The notes under the pieces are model-generated. The model searched no databases. It was not told the DNA's origin and saw only the letters and a list, made by a program, of their open reading frames with translations. A program made the position numbers and the translations under genes. A stretch of DNA of 32,043 bases from a virus: IMG/VR virus record IMGVR_UViG_3300034012_003301, positions 1 through 32,043 of that record; one strand, 5' to 3'. Below are positions 5,849 to 14,976 of the stretch, piece by piece. How positions within the stretch are numbered: position 1 is the first letter of the stretch; each line of letters opens with the position of its first letter.

Positions 5849-6289
5849 TTATCCTTTAAGGATTTGTTTTTTATTTACTTTGATTTCAATTTTCCTAGGT
5901 GCTTGTTCATCAGCATAAGGAATATTAAGTACAAGTAAACCTCTATCTAATGATGCTTCTAATTTAGTTAAATCAAATTTAGATGCTACTTTCCAAGCTA
6001 AATCAAATGAGCGACGAGCAATACCTCTTTGGAGATATTTAATTTGATAATGTTCTGTTTCTGGTTTTTCGTGTTTAACACGTAATGTGTCGCCTTCTAC
6101 TTGAATGTCTAAATCTAATTCTGTGAGACCTACTACTGCGAGTTCAAATCGTAACCCTGTTTCTGTTTCGTAAATATCAACTGGGTAGTTGATTTTGTTT
6201 TCAATTGTGTTGAAATTTGAATTTACATCGAAGAAATTTTTCCAAACGATGTCAAATGGGTCAATACCCCAATGTGTGATTTTTGTCAT
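5849..6289 (-). CDS. Small heat-shock protein (Hsp20/alpha-crystallin)
   Basis: A 146-residue sHSP, an ATP-independent holdase. The N-terminal arm contains WGIDPFDIVWKNFF. The alpha-crystallin domain runs from about residue 36 (YPVDIYETETGLRFELAVVGL) through LDIQVEGDTLRVKHEK to the signature LEASLDRGLLVLNIPYAD, close to the A-x-x-x-n-G-v-L family motif. The tail PRKIEIKV supplies the I-x-I type motif used in oligomer assembly. It has the strongest ribosome binding site in the window (AGGAGG, 6 bases before ATG). sHSPs are known in T4-like cyanophages. It leads the hsp20, 68-aa, groES, groEL unit. Confidence 0.95.
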   Translation of the reverse strand: MTKITHWGIDPFDIVWKNFFDVNSNFNTIENKINYPVDIYETETGLRFELAVVGLTELDLDIQVEGDTLRVKHEKPETEHYQIKYLQRGIARRSFDLAWKVASKFDLTKLEASLDRGLLVLNIPYADEQAPRKIEIKVNKKQILKG

Positions 6290-6295
6290 TTTAAA

Positions 6296-6301
6296 CCTCC
6301 T
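6296..6301 (-). promoter_or_regulatory. Strong Shine-Dalgarno site for hsp20
   Basis: AGGAGG on the minus strand, 6 bases before ATG 6289. Most genes here have only A/T-rich leaders, so this perfect site is exceptional. Confidence 0.8.
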
Positions 6302-6310
6302 GTGTTTTAT

Positions 6311-6327
6311 GCTTCCCTAAGGTAAGC
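6311..6327 (-). promoter_or_regulatory. Hairpin in the hsp20 leader
   Basis: GCTTACC and GGGAAGC can pair (six pairs, one mismatch) around a 3-base loop, ending 9 bases before the AGGAGG site. A regulatory, possibly temperature-sensitive, role is speculative. Confidence 0.35.
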
Positions 6328-6346
6328 GGTTAATTAATTCATAACT

Positions 6347-6370
6347 TGAGACCTACCTATAATCTCGTTT
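6347..6370 (-). promoter_or_regulatory. Leader element 2 with GGTAGG loop (hsp20)
   Basis: The minus strand reads AAAACGAGATTATAGG, then TAGGTCTCAAGTTATGA. Flanks match element 1 (5822-5845), but the inner 10-11 bases are the reverse complement. It lies 5 bases after a TATATTTA box, at or near the predicted RNA 5' end. Confidence 0.5.
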
Positions 6371-6374
6371 TATA

Positions 6375-6382
6375 TAAATATA
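6375..6382 (-). promoter_or_regulatory. TATATTTA box upstream of hsp20 leader
   Basis: TATATTTA on the minus strand, 85 bases before ATG 6289, giving hsp20 the longest leader of the set. It follows the clamp-gene stop directly. Confidence 0.45.
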
Positions 6383-7114
6383 TTACTGATTAGAAAGACG
6401 AACTAAATAATAAGTAGATTCTATAGAATCTTCTTTAAATGATATTTTCATTAGTCCTTCACTACTAATATTAATTGTACCATATACTGCTTCTTCATTT
6501 GCTTTTAATACTTCCATCATTATATCAGCTGGGAATGGAATTTCATCTAATCCAAACATTGATTCACAGATAGTTTTAAATTTGATTTTATTTGCGTATC
6601 CATTTCCATCACCAATTACAATTAATAATTCAGTAATATCATCTTTAGTTTCTGTCTTAACAGTAAATTGTTTAACGTCACCTAATGCTTTTTTAGCATT
6701 AGCAAACTTATTAATAAACTCAGAGTCAATATGAACATCAGCATCATAACTAGCTGGTTCATTAATTGTAGGTACTGTTTCAATCAACATTAAGTCTGAT
6801 AAGTAATAATTCAAATCATATTGATTATCTTGTAATGTTAATTCAAGTGGTGTACCATATGGGCTTTTAGTTAAACCTAAAACAATAGTACTATCCATTA
6901 TTTTAACTAGCTTATAAAATTGACTAGTATTATATATACCAACTTGAGTATCATCTAAATCAAAATTAGGACTAGTTACTTTACCAACTAAATTTTTCAT
7001 TGGTGTGATAAAGTCAACTGTTATGTTTTTATTCTTAATATCCCATTTAACTGACTCAACAGTACCATTAAGATGATACTTGTCAATAATTGATGTTAAT
7101 GTTTGTTTTTGCAT
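6383..7114 (-). CDS. Sliding clamp, T4 gp45-like
   Basis: A 243-residue protein, slightly longer than T4 gp45 (228). The segment VGIYNTSQFYKLVKIMDSTI matches the gp45/PCNA-type 'LGIYDLNKFL' region, and the end SIESTYYLVRL fits the last clamp strand. It would be the trimeric ring that tethers the DNA polymerase. The gene is directly downstream of DNA polymerase, which supports the call. No clamp-loader genes (gp44/62) are in this window. A TATATTTA box ends 4 bases before the ATG, so the message may be nearly leaderless. Confidence 0.8.
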   Translation of the reverse strand: MQKQTLTSIIDKYHLNGTVESVKWDIKNKNITVDFITPMKNLVGKVTSPNFDLDDTQVGIYNTSQFYKLVKIMDSTIVLGLTKSPYGTPLELTLQDNQYDLNYYLSDLMLIETVPTINEPASYDADVHIDSEFINKFANAKKALGDVKQFTVKTETKDDITELLIVIGDGNGYANKIKFKTICESMFGLDEIPFPADIMMEVLKANEEAVYGTINISSEGLMKISFKEDSIESTYYLVRLSNQ

Positions 7115-7118
7115 ATAT

Positions 7119-7126
7119 TAAATATA
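7119..7126 (-). promoter_or_regulatory. TATATTTA box, 4 bases before clamp ATG
   Basis: The minus strand reads TATATTTAATATATG with the ATG at 7114. The 4-base gap is identical to that at DNA polymerase and at the GlcNAc-transferase. Confidence 0.45.
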
Positions 7127-7135
7127 ATATTCTTT

Positions 7136-9724
7136 TTAGAATGAAAAAAACTTATTAGCATATTGATTTAAAGTTGGAAATGACCATTTCAAATCACTGT
7201 ATATACCTTGTAATTTATTTAATAGTACTGAATTGAATCCTTCTTCTCTATCAACAAATTTCTCTATAAACTCATTTATAAATTCTGGATCGTTTCCTGT
7301 AAATCCTAACACTTCAATTTTATATGGATTATCCTTTAATTGAACATAATACATCTTATCGCCCTCAACAAAACATGGATATTTTTTATCTAATTTTTTA
7401 AAACGCAACAAGTCATTATACCAAATAGCTGCTTTAGTATTAATAGGACATTTTAATTCTAATTTAGAAAATATTTGTCCTGATGCTGGTTTTGAAGCGA
7501 TATACTTATTAATATTCCTAACTCCAGTAGGTTTAGCAATACTCTTATAAGGTAAAGCGGCTAGTGTATCTTTAAAGTCAATAATTTTTTTATCAATATC
7601 TCTCTTGGTTTTACCATACATGATATCAAGTAATATTTGTTCTCCAAATTTACGATACAATGGAGTCATATTTGACTTCATCACATCCATACCTTTAATA
7701 TCTAATTCTTCAGTTGGTACACCTTCTTTATTAACAATAAATTGAGCGTATCTTCTTTTACCAGCAAAATATCCTCGTTCTAGTACAACCTCTTGTTTTA
7801 ACTCAAAGTATTCATTATCAACATTAAATAGTGATTTACATAGATTTTGTAGGAACGGTTGTGTTTTATCTTGATACTCTTTAGTTATTTCAAGTGCTAC
7901 AGGTACTACATCCTCTCTATTATTAATGTCAACATCTGGTTTACGTTTCTTAATTAAGTCTTTTAATTCAAAAAATAAACTATCAGTGTCAGCTGTAATA
8001 ACATAATCACGTTCAACACCTAATTCTTTAGTAACTTCTTTATTTACAAAGTTAATACTTTCTTGGTCTAAGCGTTGGCCAGTAAGTGTAATGGCTTTAC
8101 TAATAAACAAATTACCATCAGAGTAACGCCACCCGTTTTGTGCAAATACACCATAAACGTCGTTTAATTTAATTTTAAATGTATGTTGTAGCCTATTATA
8201 ATGTTCACCCATTGATTTATCACCTGACTTAAATGCTTTTTTCATCAAGTCTTTATATTGTTTTCTTTTATTAAACCAGTCATTTAATATTTCCACTACA
8301 ATACTTGATTTATCTCGTCTAAACAATGTTCCGTTAGCGGATATAATCAATTTATTTTTTTCAATTAGTTCAATTAAGTCTTTAGCTTTAATACTACTTA
8401 CCTTCACTTTTCTATCAGGTGTTACTTTTTCAATAGTAATATCAGTATCTGGTTCTAAGTCCTTTAAATCGCCTAATCCCCATTGATTATCGTATTTATC
8501 TCTATTTTGTATCCTACCAACTAATGTTTCTATACCCATATTTAAATTACGAATAATAGATGGATATAGTGAAGTAAAGTCTAAGTCAGATACCCATTCA
8601 TATAATCCTGGTACTGGATCTTTAAGATAACCACCAGCGTATTCTTCATTAGCTTCTTTTAATGCTGAATTGTAAGTAGTTGGTTTATTAGGTGAAACTA
8701 TGTCTTTTCGTTTCAGATAAGTTAAAATAGCACCTTCATTTAAAGCAGTTGAGTAATATATGTTTTCATATGGTGTGTGACATAAATGGCATATATTAAC
8801 TGTTAAATCTATAAACTGTAATTTTTTATCTAATTCAATTAGAATTTCAACGTCACGTAAGTTATACTCTATAAACTTATTAACATCTTCTCTAAATAAT
8901 TTATCAAGTGATCCTTCATAATCAACCTTACCTAACTTAACATATTTCTCTCCTATGTCACCTAGTTTATAAGATGACTCTTGTTTCATAATAAATTTCT
9001 TATGAAGCAACATATAGTCAAGATGGTTAACACCTGCTATATTAATTGTAGATTCAGTTGTTTGTTCTCGTTTATTAAAGAAATCTTTAACAGTAACAAT
9101 ACCTAACGGAGATAATGTTTTAGCTTTTTCTTCACCCAATACCTTACATATCCTATGATATAAATAAGGTATGTCAAAAAACTCACTATTCCAACCACTA
9201 ATAATAGTGGGATCACTAACCAACCAAGTATCAATAAATTTTGATAATAAACTCGCCTCGTCATCACAAGGGATGATTTCTTTGTTTTCTTCCTCAACAT
9301 GCTTCAATTGTTTCTTTTCGTCTAAAATTAGACAGTAGAATTTTTTTAAATTAACATCATAAAGAGATACTGATGTTATTTTCATTGGAGCTGATTTGAT
9401 ATAATCAGTAGTTAATGCACCTCCAATTTCACACTCAATATCTAAAAATACTGTATTGTGGTATTTAGGAGCATCATCTAAATCTTTATAAGCATCCACT
9501 AACACCCTAGTTTCCATAGGAATGTCTATTTCATAGTATGTTAATGGATCATTTTTATCACAAGTATAAGTTTTAGATACTCGTTTACCATCTAGTGTTT
9601 CATATTGACCTTTAGGATCTAACTTATAATAAGTAGGAGTGTACTCAAATGATAACCAACCTTGTTGATCATCTCTTAAGTGACATGTTTTACTTCTAAA
9701 ATCGTAATGAATGGATTGATACAT
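7136..9724 (-). CDS. Replicative DNA polymerase, family B (T4 gp43-like)
   Basis: An 862-residue polymerase, close to T4 gp43 (898). The 3'-5' exonuclease motif I FLDIECE lies near residues 93-99, and Exo motifs II and III follow (SGWNSEFFDIPYL, FIEYNLRDVEIL). Palm motif A is DLDFTSLYPSIIRN near 382-395, motif B KIKLNDVYGVFAQNG near 517, and motif C TADTDSLFF near 577. All catalytic Asp are present. It would replicate the phage genome with the clamp encoded next to it. It is unbroken, unlike some T4-like polymerases that are split or carry inteins. Confidence 0.97.
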   Translation of the reverse strand: MYQSIHYDFRSKTCHLRDDQQGWLSFEYTPTYYKLDPKGQYETLDGKRVSKTYTCDKNDPLTYYEIDIPMETRVLVDAYKDLDDAPKYHNTVFLDIECEIGGALTTDYIKSAPMKITSVSLYDVNLKKFYCLILDEKKQLKHVEEENKEIIPCDDEASLLSKFIDTWLVSDPTIISGWNSEFFDIPYLYHRICKVLGEEKAKTLSPLGIVTVKDFFNKREQTTESTINIAGVNHLDYMLLHKKFIMKQESSYKLGDIGEKYVKLGKVDYEGSLDKLFREDVNKFIEYNLRDVEILIELDKKLQFIDLTVNICHLCHTPYENIYYSTALNEGAILTYLKRKDIVSPNKPTTYNSALKEANEEYAGGYLKDPVPGLYEWVSDLDFTSLYPSIIRNLNMGIETLVGRIQNRDKYDNQWGLGDLKDLEPDTDITIEKVTPDRKVKVSSIKAKDLIELIEKNKLIISANGTLFRRDKSSIVVEILNDWFNKRKQYKDLMKKAFKSGDKSMGEHYNRLQHTFKIKLNDVYGVFAQNGWRYSDGNLFISKAITLTGQRLDQESINFVNKEVTKELGVERDYVITADTDSLFFELKDLIKKRKPDVDINNREDVVPVALEITKEYQDKTQPFLQNLCKSLFNVDNEYFELKQEVVLERGYFAGKRRYAQFIVNKEGVPTEELDIKGMDVMKSNMTPLYRKFGEQILLDIMYGKTKRDIDKKIIDFKDTLAALPYKSIAKPTGVRNINKYIASKPASGQIFSKLELKCPINTKAAIWYNDLLRFKKLDKKYPCFVEGDKMYYVQLKDNPYKIEVLGFTGNDPEFINEFIEKFVDREEGFNSVLLNKLQGIYSDLKWSFPTLNQYANKFFSF

Positions 9725-9728
9725 GCGT

Positions 9729-9736
9729 TAAATATA
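9729..9736 (-). promoter_or_regulatory. TATATTTA box, 4 bases before DNA polymerase ATG
   Basis: The minus strand reads TATATTTAACGCATG with the ATG at 9724. It lies between the end of glf and the polymerase. Confidence 0.45.
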
Positions 9737-9741
9737 ACAAG

Positions 9742-10839
9742 TTATTTTAGCGCAGGCAAACTCTTTACTTTATTAAGAGCACTGGCTATAACTTGATGCA
9801 TGTCATAGTATTTATATTCAGCTAATCTTCCGCCAAATATGATATTTTCTTCTTTATCAGCTAATGTTTTGTATTGAAAATATTTAGTATTGTTTTCATC
9901 ATCATTAACTGGATACATTGGTTCTGTTTTGTTAGCTTTATATTCAGTTGGGTATTCATTAGTGATCCAAGTGATTGAAGATTCAGTTCCTTCAAAATGT
10001 TTATGTTCAATTATTCTAGTGTGAGGAACATTTTCATCAGTATAATTCATAACAGCTATACCTTGCCAATTATCAGTTTTTTTCTTCTGATGTTTAAATT
10101 CTGTTGTTTTATATTCTAACTCTCCAAACTGATAGTTATAGAATTTATCTATTGGTCCTGTATAAATTAGTTTTTTATATTCTGGAATGTATTTTTTATC
10201 TGTGAAATAATCTACTTTTAATCTGACATCTATTCCTTTTAATAATTTTTCAAATATCTGAGTGTATCCACCAATTGGAATACCTTGATATTTGTCATTA
10301 AAGTAATTATTGTCATAAGTAAATCTAACTGGTAAACGTTTAATAATACTAGATGGAAGTAATTTTGGATCTTTTTTCCACTGTTTAGCTGTATAGCCTT
10401 TAATTAATTTCTCATATACATCTGTACCTACCAATTTAATAGCTTGTTCTTCTAAATTTTTAGGTTCACCTATATGTTTACTTTGTTGATCAATTATAAG
10501 TTTGGCTTGATGTGGGTGAGTTACTCCCCATAATTTATTAAATGTCCACATGCTGAAAGGTAAAGAATAAGATTCACCTTTATAAACAGCTAGTGGAGAA
10601 TATCTAAAGTTATTAAATGAAACGAATTGATTAATCCACTGCCATACTTCTTCATTTGATGTATGGAATATATGAGGACCATAGATATGAATATTAATAT
10701 CATCTTTTTTTTCAGTATAACAATTTCCACCAATATGCTCTCTAGAATCAATAACACAAACTTTATAACCTTGTTTATTTAACTCGTATGCACAAATTGA
10801 ACCATAAAAACCAGCTCCAACTATTAAATAATCAACCAT
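9742..10839 (-). CDS. glf: UDP-galactopyranose mutase
   Basis: A 365-residue flavoenzyme that converts UDP-galactopyranose to UDP-galactofuranose, the donor of Galf. The FAD-binding Rossmann motif is at the N-terminus (DYLIVGAGFYGSICAYEL), followed by HIGGNCY and YGPHIFHT, both hallmark UGM segments. Later GYTAKQWKKDPKLLP and the substrate-loop region RFTYDNNYFNDKYQGIP are conserved, and the C-terminal FAD contact FGGRLAEYKYYDMHQ is present. Length is normal. It starts 1 base after the methyltransferase stop and closes a four-gene sugar cassette. Phages rarely need free Galf, so a role in glycosylating a virion or host-surface polymer is inferred. Confidence 0.95.
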   Translation of the reverse strand: MVDYLIVGAGFYGSICAYELNKQGYKVCVIDSREHIGGNCYTEKKDDINIHIYGPHIFHTSNEEVWQWINQFVSFNNFRYSPLAVYKGESYSLPFSMWTFNKLWGVTHPHQAKLIIDQQSKHIGEPKNLEEQAIKLVGTDVYEKLIKGYTAKQWKKDPKLLPSSIIKRLPVRFTYDNNYFNDKYQGIPIGGYTQIFEKLLKGIDVRLKVDYFTDKKYIPEYKKLIYTGPIDKFYNYQFGELEYKTTEFKHQKKKTDNWQGIAVMNYTDENVPHTRIIEHKHFEGTESSITWITNEYPTEYKANKTEPMYPVNDDENNTKYFQYKTLADKEENIIFGGRLAEYKYYDMHQVIASALNKVKSLPALK

Positions 10840-10840
10840 A

Positions 10841-11524
10841 TTATTTTTTTATAAAATGAAAATCAGCATCAGCTCCATTGTTATAGAAAAATTTATCTTT
10901 AGTTCCTGTACGTACTAACTCAAAACCTAATGACTCAATAAACGGTATAGACTTATTTGTTTGTTTAGCTCCTATATTATATTCAACATGTTGCAACTCC
11001 ACTATAAGATGTTTTACTGTTTTTAAAGTGTTAGTCATTCCTTGTAGAATATCTAACTCAGCTCCTTGAACATCTATTTTTACAAAGTCTGGAGGTGGGA
11101 ATCCAGATAATGAAACTATTGAATCTATAGTTATTGTATGTCTTAATTCTTCAAATTCTTTAGTGTATATATCTTTAGCTGCTGGGGAGTATTTTTCATT
11201 TTCTTTATAATATGAATTACCACCAATATGAATTGGGTGGCAATGATATGTTACTTCTTTATTATTTTCATCACTAAATACTCCTAGTGAGTACTCAACA
11301 CCATATTCATTATACCATTCTTCAACATATGTCATAGCTTCAAAAGCAATATATCTAGCATTAGGCCAAATTTGTTTAGCCTCTTTAGTCCAATGTAAAA
11401 CAGCTGCTCCAATATCATAAACAACAGAAGGAGTATATTGAATAGTTTTTAAATAATCAACATGTCCTTGTGGTATACTAATCTCATTATGTAAACGTTT
11501 ATAATAATCTGTATAATTATCCAT
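10841..11524 (-). CDS. FkbM-family SAM methyltransferase
   Basis: A 227-residue protein. The SAM-binding beginning SVVYDIGAAVLHWTKEA and acidic strand YIAFEAM fit class I methyltransferases, and DFVKIDVQGAELDILQG is the FkbM signature. FkbM enzymes typically O-methylate sugars or polyketides. Here it overlaps the GT4-like gene by 8 bases and precedes glf by 1 base, so the likely substrate is a sugar hydroxyl on the glycan made by the cassette. The normal GxGxG loop is modified (YDIGAAVLHW). Confidence 0.88.
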   Translation of the reverse strand: MDNYTDYYKRLHNEISIPQGHVDYLKTIQYTPSVVYDIGAAVLHWTKEAKQIWPNARYIAFEAMTYVEEWYNEYGVEYSLGVFSDENNKEVTYHCHPIHIGGNSYYKENEKYSPAAKDIYTKEFEELRHTITIDSIVSLSGFPPPDFVKIDVQGAELDILQGMTNTLKTVKHLIVELQHVEYNIGAKQTNKSIPFIESLGFELVRTGTKDKFFYNNGADADFHFIKK

Positions 11525-12701
11525 TCAATAATTGATTTATAAAGTTAATCCACATAGAACCAACTTTGTTAGAGTTAAATTTATCTAAAATATATTGTTT
11601 ACCTTTTGATCTTAATTCTTCTTTTAATTGAGGATTGTCTTCTAAATATTTTATTTTTTCAATTATTTTTGGAATATTATCTTTAAAAATACCTTCTTCG
11701 TCTTTTGATAAAGGTTCACTTTGCATTTTAGCTGGATTAGCTTTATCTGGAAAATCAATCCATACACAATGTCCTTCAAAATTCTCAGGTAATGCTCCTA
11801 ATGGATAAGTCACTGGTATAGCTCCTAAAGCAATAGCTTCAGCCACAACACATGAGAAAGTATCTTTATGAACATCTTTGTATGGTGTATATAAAGGATA
11901 AATAAAATAATCACTTTCAGCTAAATGAGTAAATAATGTTTTTTTATCTACTCCGTTATGCATTTTAAAAAATGAATCTTCATGAGCATGTGTAGCCATC
12001 AAATAATCAAAAGCATGAAATTCAGAATCTGGGTAATTTAATTGTTTAACAGTTTCTATAGCTATATTTCCTCCTCTAGCCCAAGCAGCGTGAAAAATAA
12101 ATTTATGAGTTTTTTTAGTTGGATTAGTCTCTAATACTTCATTAATTATATCATCCATCACTGGATTAGGTATTAATATTTGTTTAGTATGAGGTATATG
12201 ACTTTTAATAGAATCAATTACTCCTTGAGTCATACTTTTTTCCCACTCCGATATATTAACAAAACCTAATTTTAAATTATTTTCTTTAGTATATTCTATA
12301 ATTTCATGTAAACCATATATCCACTGCATATGGTTCCAATATATAAGAGCTTTAGTCACTTTAATAGGTAATTCTTTATATTTAAAAAACCATAAACTGT
12401 TAATTAAAATATCAAATTCTTTATTTTCAACGCCATCAAAATTCAAATTAGTATAAATAACACCTCTTATTTTTTCTCCTGGTGTGTAAATTCTACCTAA
12501 TGATTTATAAATTTCTTCTAGTTTGGGTTCAAGTGCTTCAGTAACAAATACTACTTCATGTCCTTGAGAAGCTAAATATTCAGCTACTACTATAGAACTA
12601 GTGTCAGTACCACTTCCTCCTCCACCTTGATATCTTAAAGTGTCACCATTTAAATAGTTACTTCTTCTACTATTACCTATAACTGTGAAAACTATTCTCA
12701 T
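11517..12701 (-). CDS. Glycosyltransferase, GT4-like (GT-B fold)
   Basis: A 394-residue protein. The N-terminal domain begins with MRIVFTVIGNSRRSN and a Gly-rich GGGGSGTDTSSIVVAEYL segment, as in GT-B acceptor domains. The C-terminal donor domain has FIFHAAWARGGNIAIETVK and the conserved DTFSCVVAEAIALGAIPV segment, equivalent to the E-x7-E motif of GT4. No signal peptide or membrane span. It overlaps the GlcNAc-transferase by 4 bases (ATGA) and the methyltransferase by 8. Donor and acceptor cannot be read from sequence; UDP-Galf made by the glf product is one candidate donor. Confidence 0.88.
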   Translation of the reverse strand: MRIVFTVIGNSRRSNYLNGDTLRYQGGGGSGTDTSSIVVAEYLASQGHEVVFVTEALEPKLEEIYKSLGRIYTPGEKIRGVIYTNLNFDGVENKEFDILINSLWFFKYKELPIKVTKALIYWNHMQWIYGLHEIIEYTKENNLKLGFVNISEWEKSMTQGVIDSIKSHIPHTKQILIPNPVMDDIINEVLETNPTKKTHKFIFHAAWARGGNIAIETVKQLNYPDSEFHAFDYLMATHAHEDSFFKMHNGVDKKTLFTHLAESDYFIYPLYTPYKDVHKDTFSCVVAEAIALGAIPVTYPLGALPENFEGHCVWIDFPDKANPAKMQSEPLSKDEEGIFKDNIPKIIEKIKYLEDNPQLKEELRSKGKQYILDKFNSNKVGSMWINFINQLLNG

Positions 12702-13948
12702 AAATCTTTTTCGTAACGATCACTCCATTGTTTTTCTTCATCAAATAAAAACATAACTATTTTACTTGGTTTATCAAAAGAATTAATAGTAAGTGAATAT
12801 TGATTATTTTCTAAATTAACATACTGTGGATCACTTTCAATAAGAAAATCTTTTCTAGCTAATTCTAAACCAGATTTTGTTTGAATACCTAAAGTTAAAA
12901 ATTTAGGTTTTTTAAATTCATATTTTTTAAAGAAATCAAGATCCCAAGCGCATGTAATTTTGAATTGACTACTTATAAATTGTTCTTCCCATGGTGTTGG
13001 ATTAGGTGGTTCTTTTACTTTTAAAGTATAATCTTGTATTCTACATTTTTTAAAATCAAACCCACCATACACTTCATAGTCATGTAAACTCCTAACATCA
13101 CCTAAATCATATTCACCTAAATCAATTCCATGCTCTTCAGTACCAAATAATTGACGTGTTTTATTTCTAGCGAATATATCTCTTTCACCACTTGTTTTTT
13201 TAGTTTGGCTTTCTTTACCATGGTCATCCCAATGTTTAGGTCTATAATTTCTTGTATATTCATGCCACATTACCATTCTATATGGACTAAAAAAATCATA
13301 TCCATTAGTAAATGCTCTAACACTTAAAGTAGTTTCTTCAGTATAACCACCAAAATAGATATCTGGATCATAAGGTACTTCTTTAATAAATTTACCTGAT
13401 GTGAAATAGAAGTGGCCACTTATTGTTCTAGCTTTAATAACATGATTTCTTTCTTTATAATCTTGAATATACCAAGGCATACTCATCAATAGCTTATCAC
13501 TACTAAATTCATATTGTGACATTAAGCATGGAACTGGATTCCAAGTTGATTTATCTTTAGTTGGATCAAATGGAGTACAATAAGTAGTGATAACTGGTTT
13601 TTTAGATAGTTTTTTAGCTTGTTTATAATCTTCTAAACAAATATCATCCCATCCTTGAACAAAACGATGATGAGAATCGATTTGTAAAGTATATTTCTCA
13701 CCCTTATATAATGTGTTTGTGATATGTCTAGCCCAACCTAAACCTTGACTTTCTGAATAATGATGTTTACTAATTCTAAAACGAGAATCATTATCATACT
13801 TAGTAATATCTTCTGTTTCATCATGTTGCCAACAAATACCAAATACTAAATTTTCTGGATGTGATGCTTTTGAAAGCATATCTTCGATAGTAGGAATCAA
13901 CTGTGGATCCCTATAACTAGCGATCTGTACAAAAATTTTATTATTCAT
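12698..13948 (-). CDS. GlcNAc-transferase, GT60/Skp1-GnT-like (PF11397)
   Basis: A 416-residue protein. The opening IFVQIASYRDPQLIPTIEDM, then FGICWQHDE, and the core SQGLGWARHITNTLYKGE leading into YTLQIDSHHRFVQGWD match the PF11397 GlcNAc-transferase family; DSH is the metal/UDP-binding motif. Characterised eukaryotic members add alpha-GlcNAc to hydroxyproline of Skp1 or to Thr of mucins (CAZy GT60). The last ~110 residues are an extra beta-rich domain. No signal peptide. It heads the sugar cassette with a TATATTTA box 4 bases before ATG. The acceptor is unknown; Thr/Pro-rich phage proteins in this window are plausible. Confidence 0.85.
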   Translation of the reverse strand: MNNKIFVQIASYRDPQLIPTIEDMLSKASHPENLVFGICWQHDETEDITKYDNDSRFRISKHHYSESQGLGWARHITNTLYKGEKYTLQIDSHHRFVQGWDDICLEDYKQAKKLSKKPVITTYCTPFDPTKDKSTWNPVPCLMSQYEFSSDKLLMSMPWYIQDYKERNHVIKARTISGHFYFTSGKFIKEVPYDPDIYFGGYTEETTLSVRAFTNGYDFFSPYRMVMWHEYTRNYRPKHWDDHGKESQTKKTSGERDIFARNKTRQLFGTEEHGIDLGEYDLGDVRSLHDYEVYGGFDFKKCRIQDYTLKVKEPPNPTPWEEQFISSQFKITCAWDLDFFKKYEFKKPKFLTLGIQTKSGLELARKDFLIESDPQYVNLENNQYSLTINSFDKPSKIVMFLFDEEKQWSDRYEKDL

Positions 13949-13952
13949 AACT

Positions 13953-13960
13953 TAAATATA
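13953..13960 (-). promoter_or_regulatory. TATATTTA box, 4 bases before GlcNAc-transferase ATG
   Basis: The minus strand reads TATATTTAAGTTATG with the ATG at 13948, at the head of the sugar cassette. Confidence 0.45.
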
Positions 13961-13962
13961 AC

Positions 13963-14976
13963 TTAAAGTTCTTGGTTTTCCAATAATCCTTTAGCTTTTT
14001 CATAACTCATATTATAAACTTTTTTTCTTCTATTACCAGAAGTAATTTCAAGTTCAGAACATAAAGCTATAAAATTATTAATATCTGTTTGATTACAATT
14101 TAACTTTTGAGATGAGGCTAAAGCTATAAGTTTAGTTTTAGCTAATACTGGATCTTGTTCTTTTTTTCTTCCGTTTTGATAATATAGTTTTAACAAACGT
14201 AAATTTAACTCTAGTTGTTTAAATTTAGGTGTTGTTAATAAGTTCTTCATTTCATCATATGAAGTCCAAATATAGTAAGCGTTAAAAGCAACACCTATTA
14301 AAATAATTAATTCTAAGAAGAATACCATCACAGCAAAAGCGAAATCATTTTGTTTTAATTCCTCTATTTTAGCTGCTGATTTACCTTCAGTTTTAGATTC
14401 AATTTCTTTTATTTTAGTGTCTTTAGTTGTTTGTAAAACAGCTACAATTGAATCTCTATATTTTCTATCTGCTCTAGTTGATGCTCTTTGATTACGATAA
14501 AAGTCTATTTCTTTATCATAATATTTAGCTACTGAATCTACTTTAGTTGATAATACTTGATCAGTTGTTATTTCAATAGTGTCTGAAGTATCAATTAATC
14601 TATGAGCTCCATTTAGTCCTAAATAAAATGATCCTACTACTAATGATAAAGTTACTAAAGTACCTAATATAATATTAAGTGTAACTTTTCTAACTCTTAA
14701 AATAGTAGATGTTAATTGTTCAAAAGCAAATCTCTTAAATAATTCATACCCTGTCATAAACAGAATAATGAATATAGAAAAGAATACACCTTGTCCTGTA
14801 AATAAAACAGGAATACTATTAGTTACATCTTTAATAAAAAAATAACTGAATAGAATTAAAAATATATTACCTAAAAATGAGAAATAATAGAGTGTCTTAC
14901 TTAAAGAATTAAAGTTATTCTCAAAGTTAAACGTTTCTAATTCATTTTTAAGTTTAAAAAATTTATCTAATTTCAT
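13963..14976 (-). CDS. Multi-span membrane protein with coiled coil, unknown
   Basis: A 337-residue protein with four predicted membrane segments: about 30-50 (YFSFLGNIFLILFSYFF), 60-76 (GQGVFFSIFIILFMTGY), 102-122 (LGTLVTLSLVVGSFYLGL) and 216-238 (FFLELIILIGVAFNAYYI). Between the third and fourth lies a charged, helical, probably coiled-coil loop with DSVAKYYDKEIDFY and ESKTEGKSAAKIEELK. The C-terminal 95 residues are Lys-rich and cytoplasmic-like. No family recognised. It overlaps the upstream small gene by 4 bases. Possible roles include host-membrane remodelling, superinfection exclusion or lysis timing, none shown by sequence. Confidence 0.7.
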   Translation of the reverse strand: MKLDKFFKLKNELETFNFENNFNSLSKTLYYFSFLGNIFLILFSYFFIKDVTNSIPVLFTGQGVFFSIFIILFMTGYELFKRFAFEQLTSTILRVRKVTLNIILGTLVTLSLVVGSFYLGLNGAHRLIDTSDTIEITTDQVLSTKVDSVAKYYDKEIDFYRNQRASTRADRKYRDSIVAVLQTTKDTKIKEIESKTEGKSAAKIEELKQNDFAFAVMVFFLELIILIGVAFNAYYIWTSYDEMKNLLTTPKFKQLELNLRLLKLYYQNGRKKEQDPVLAKTKLIALASSQKLNCNQTDINNFIALCSELEITSGNRRKKVYNMSYEKAKGLLENQEL

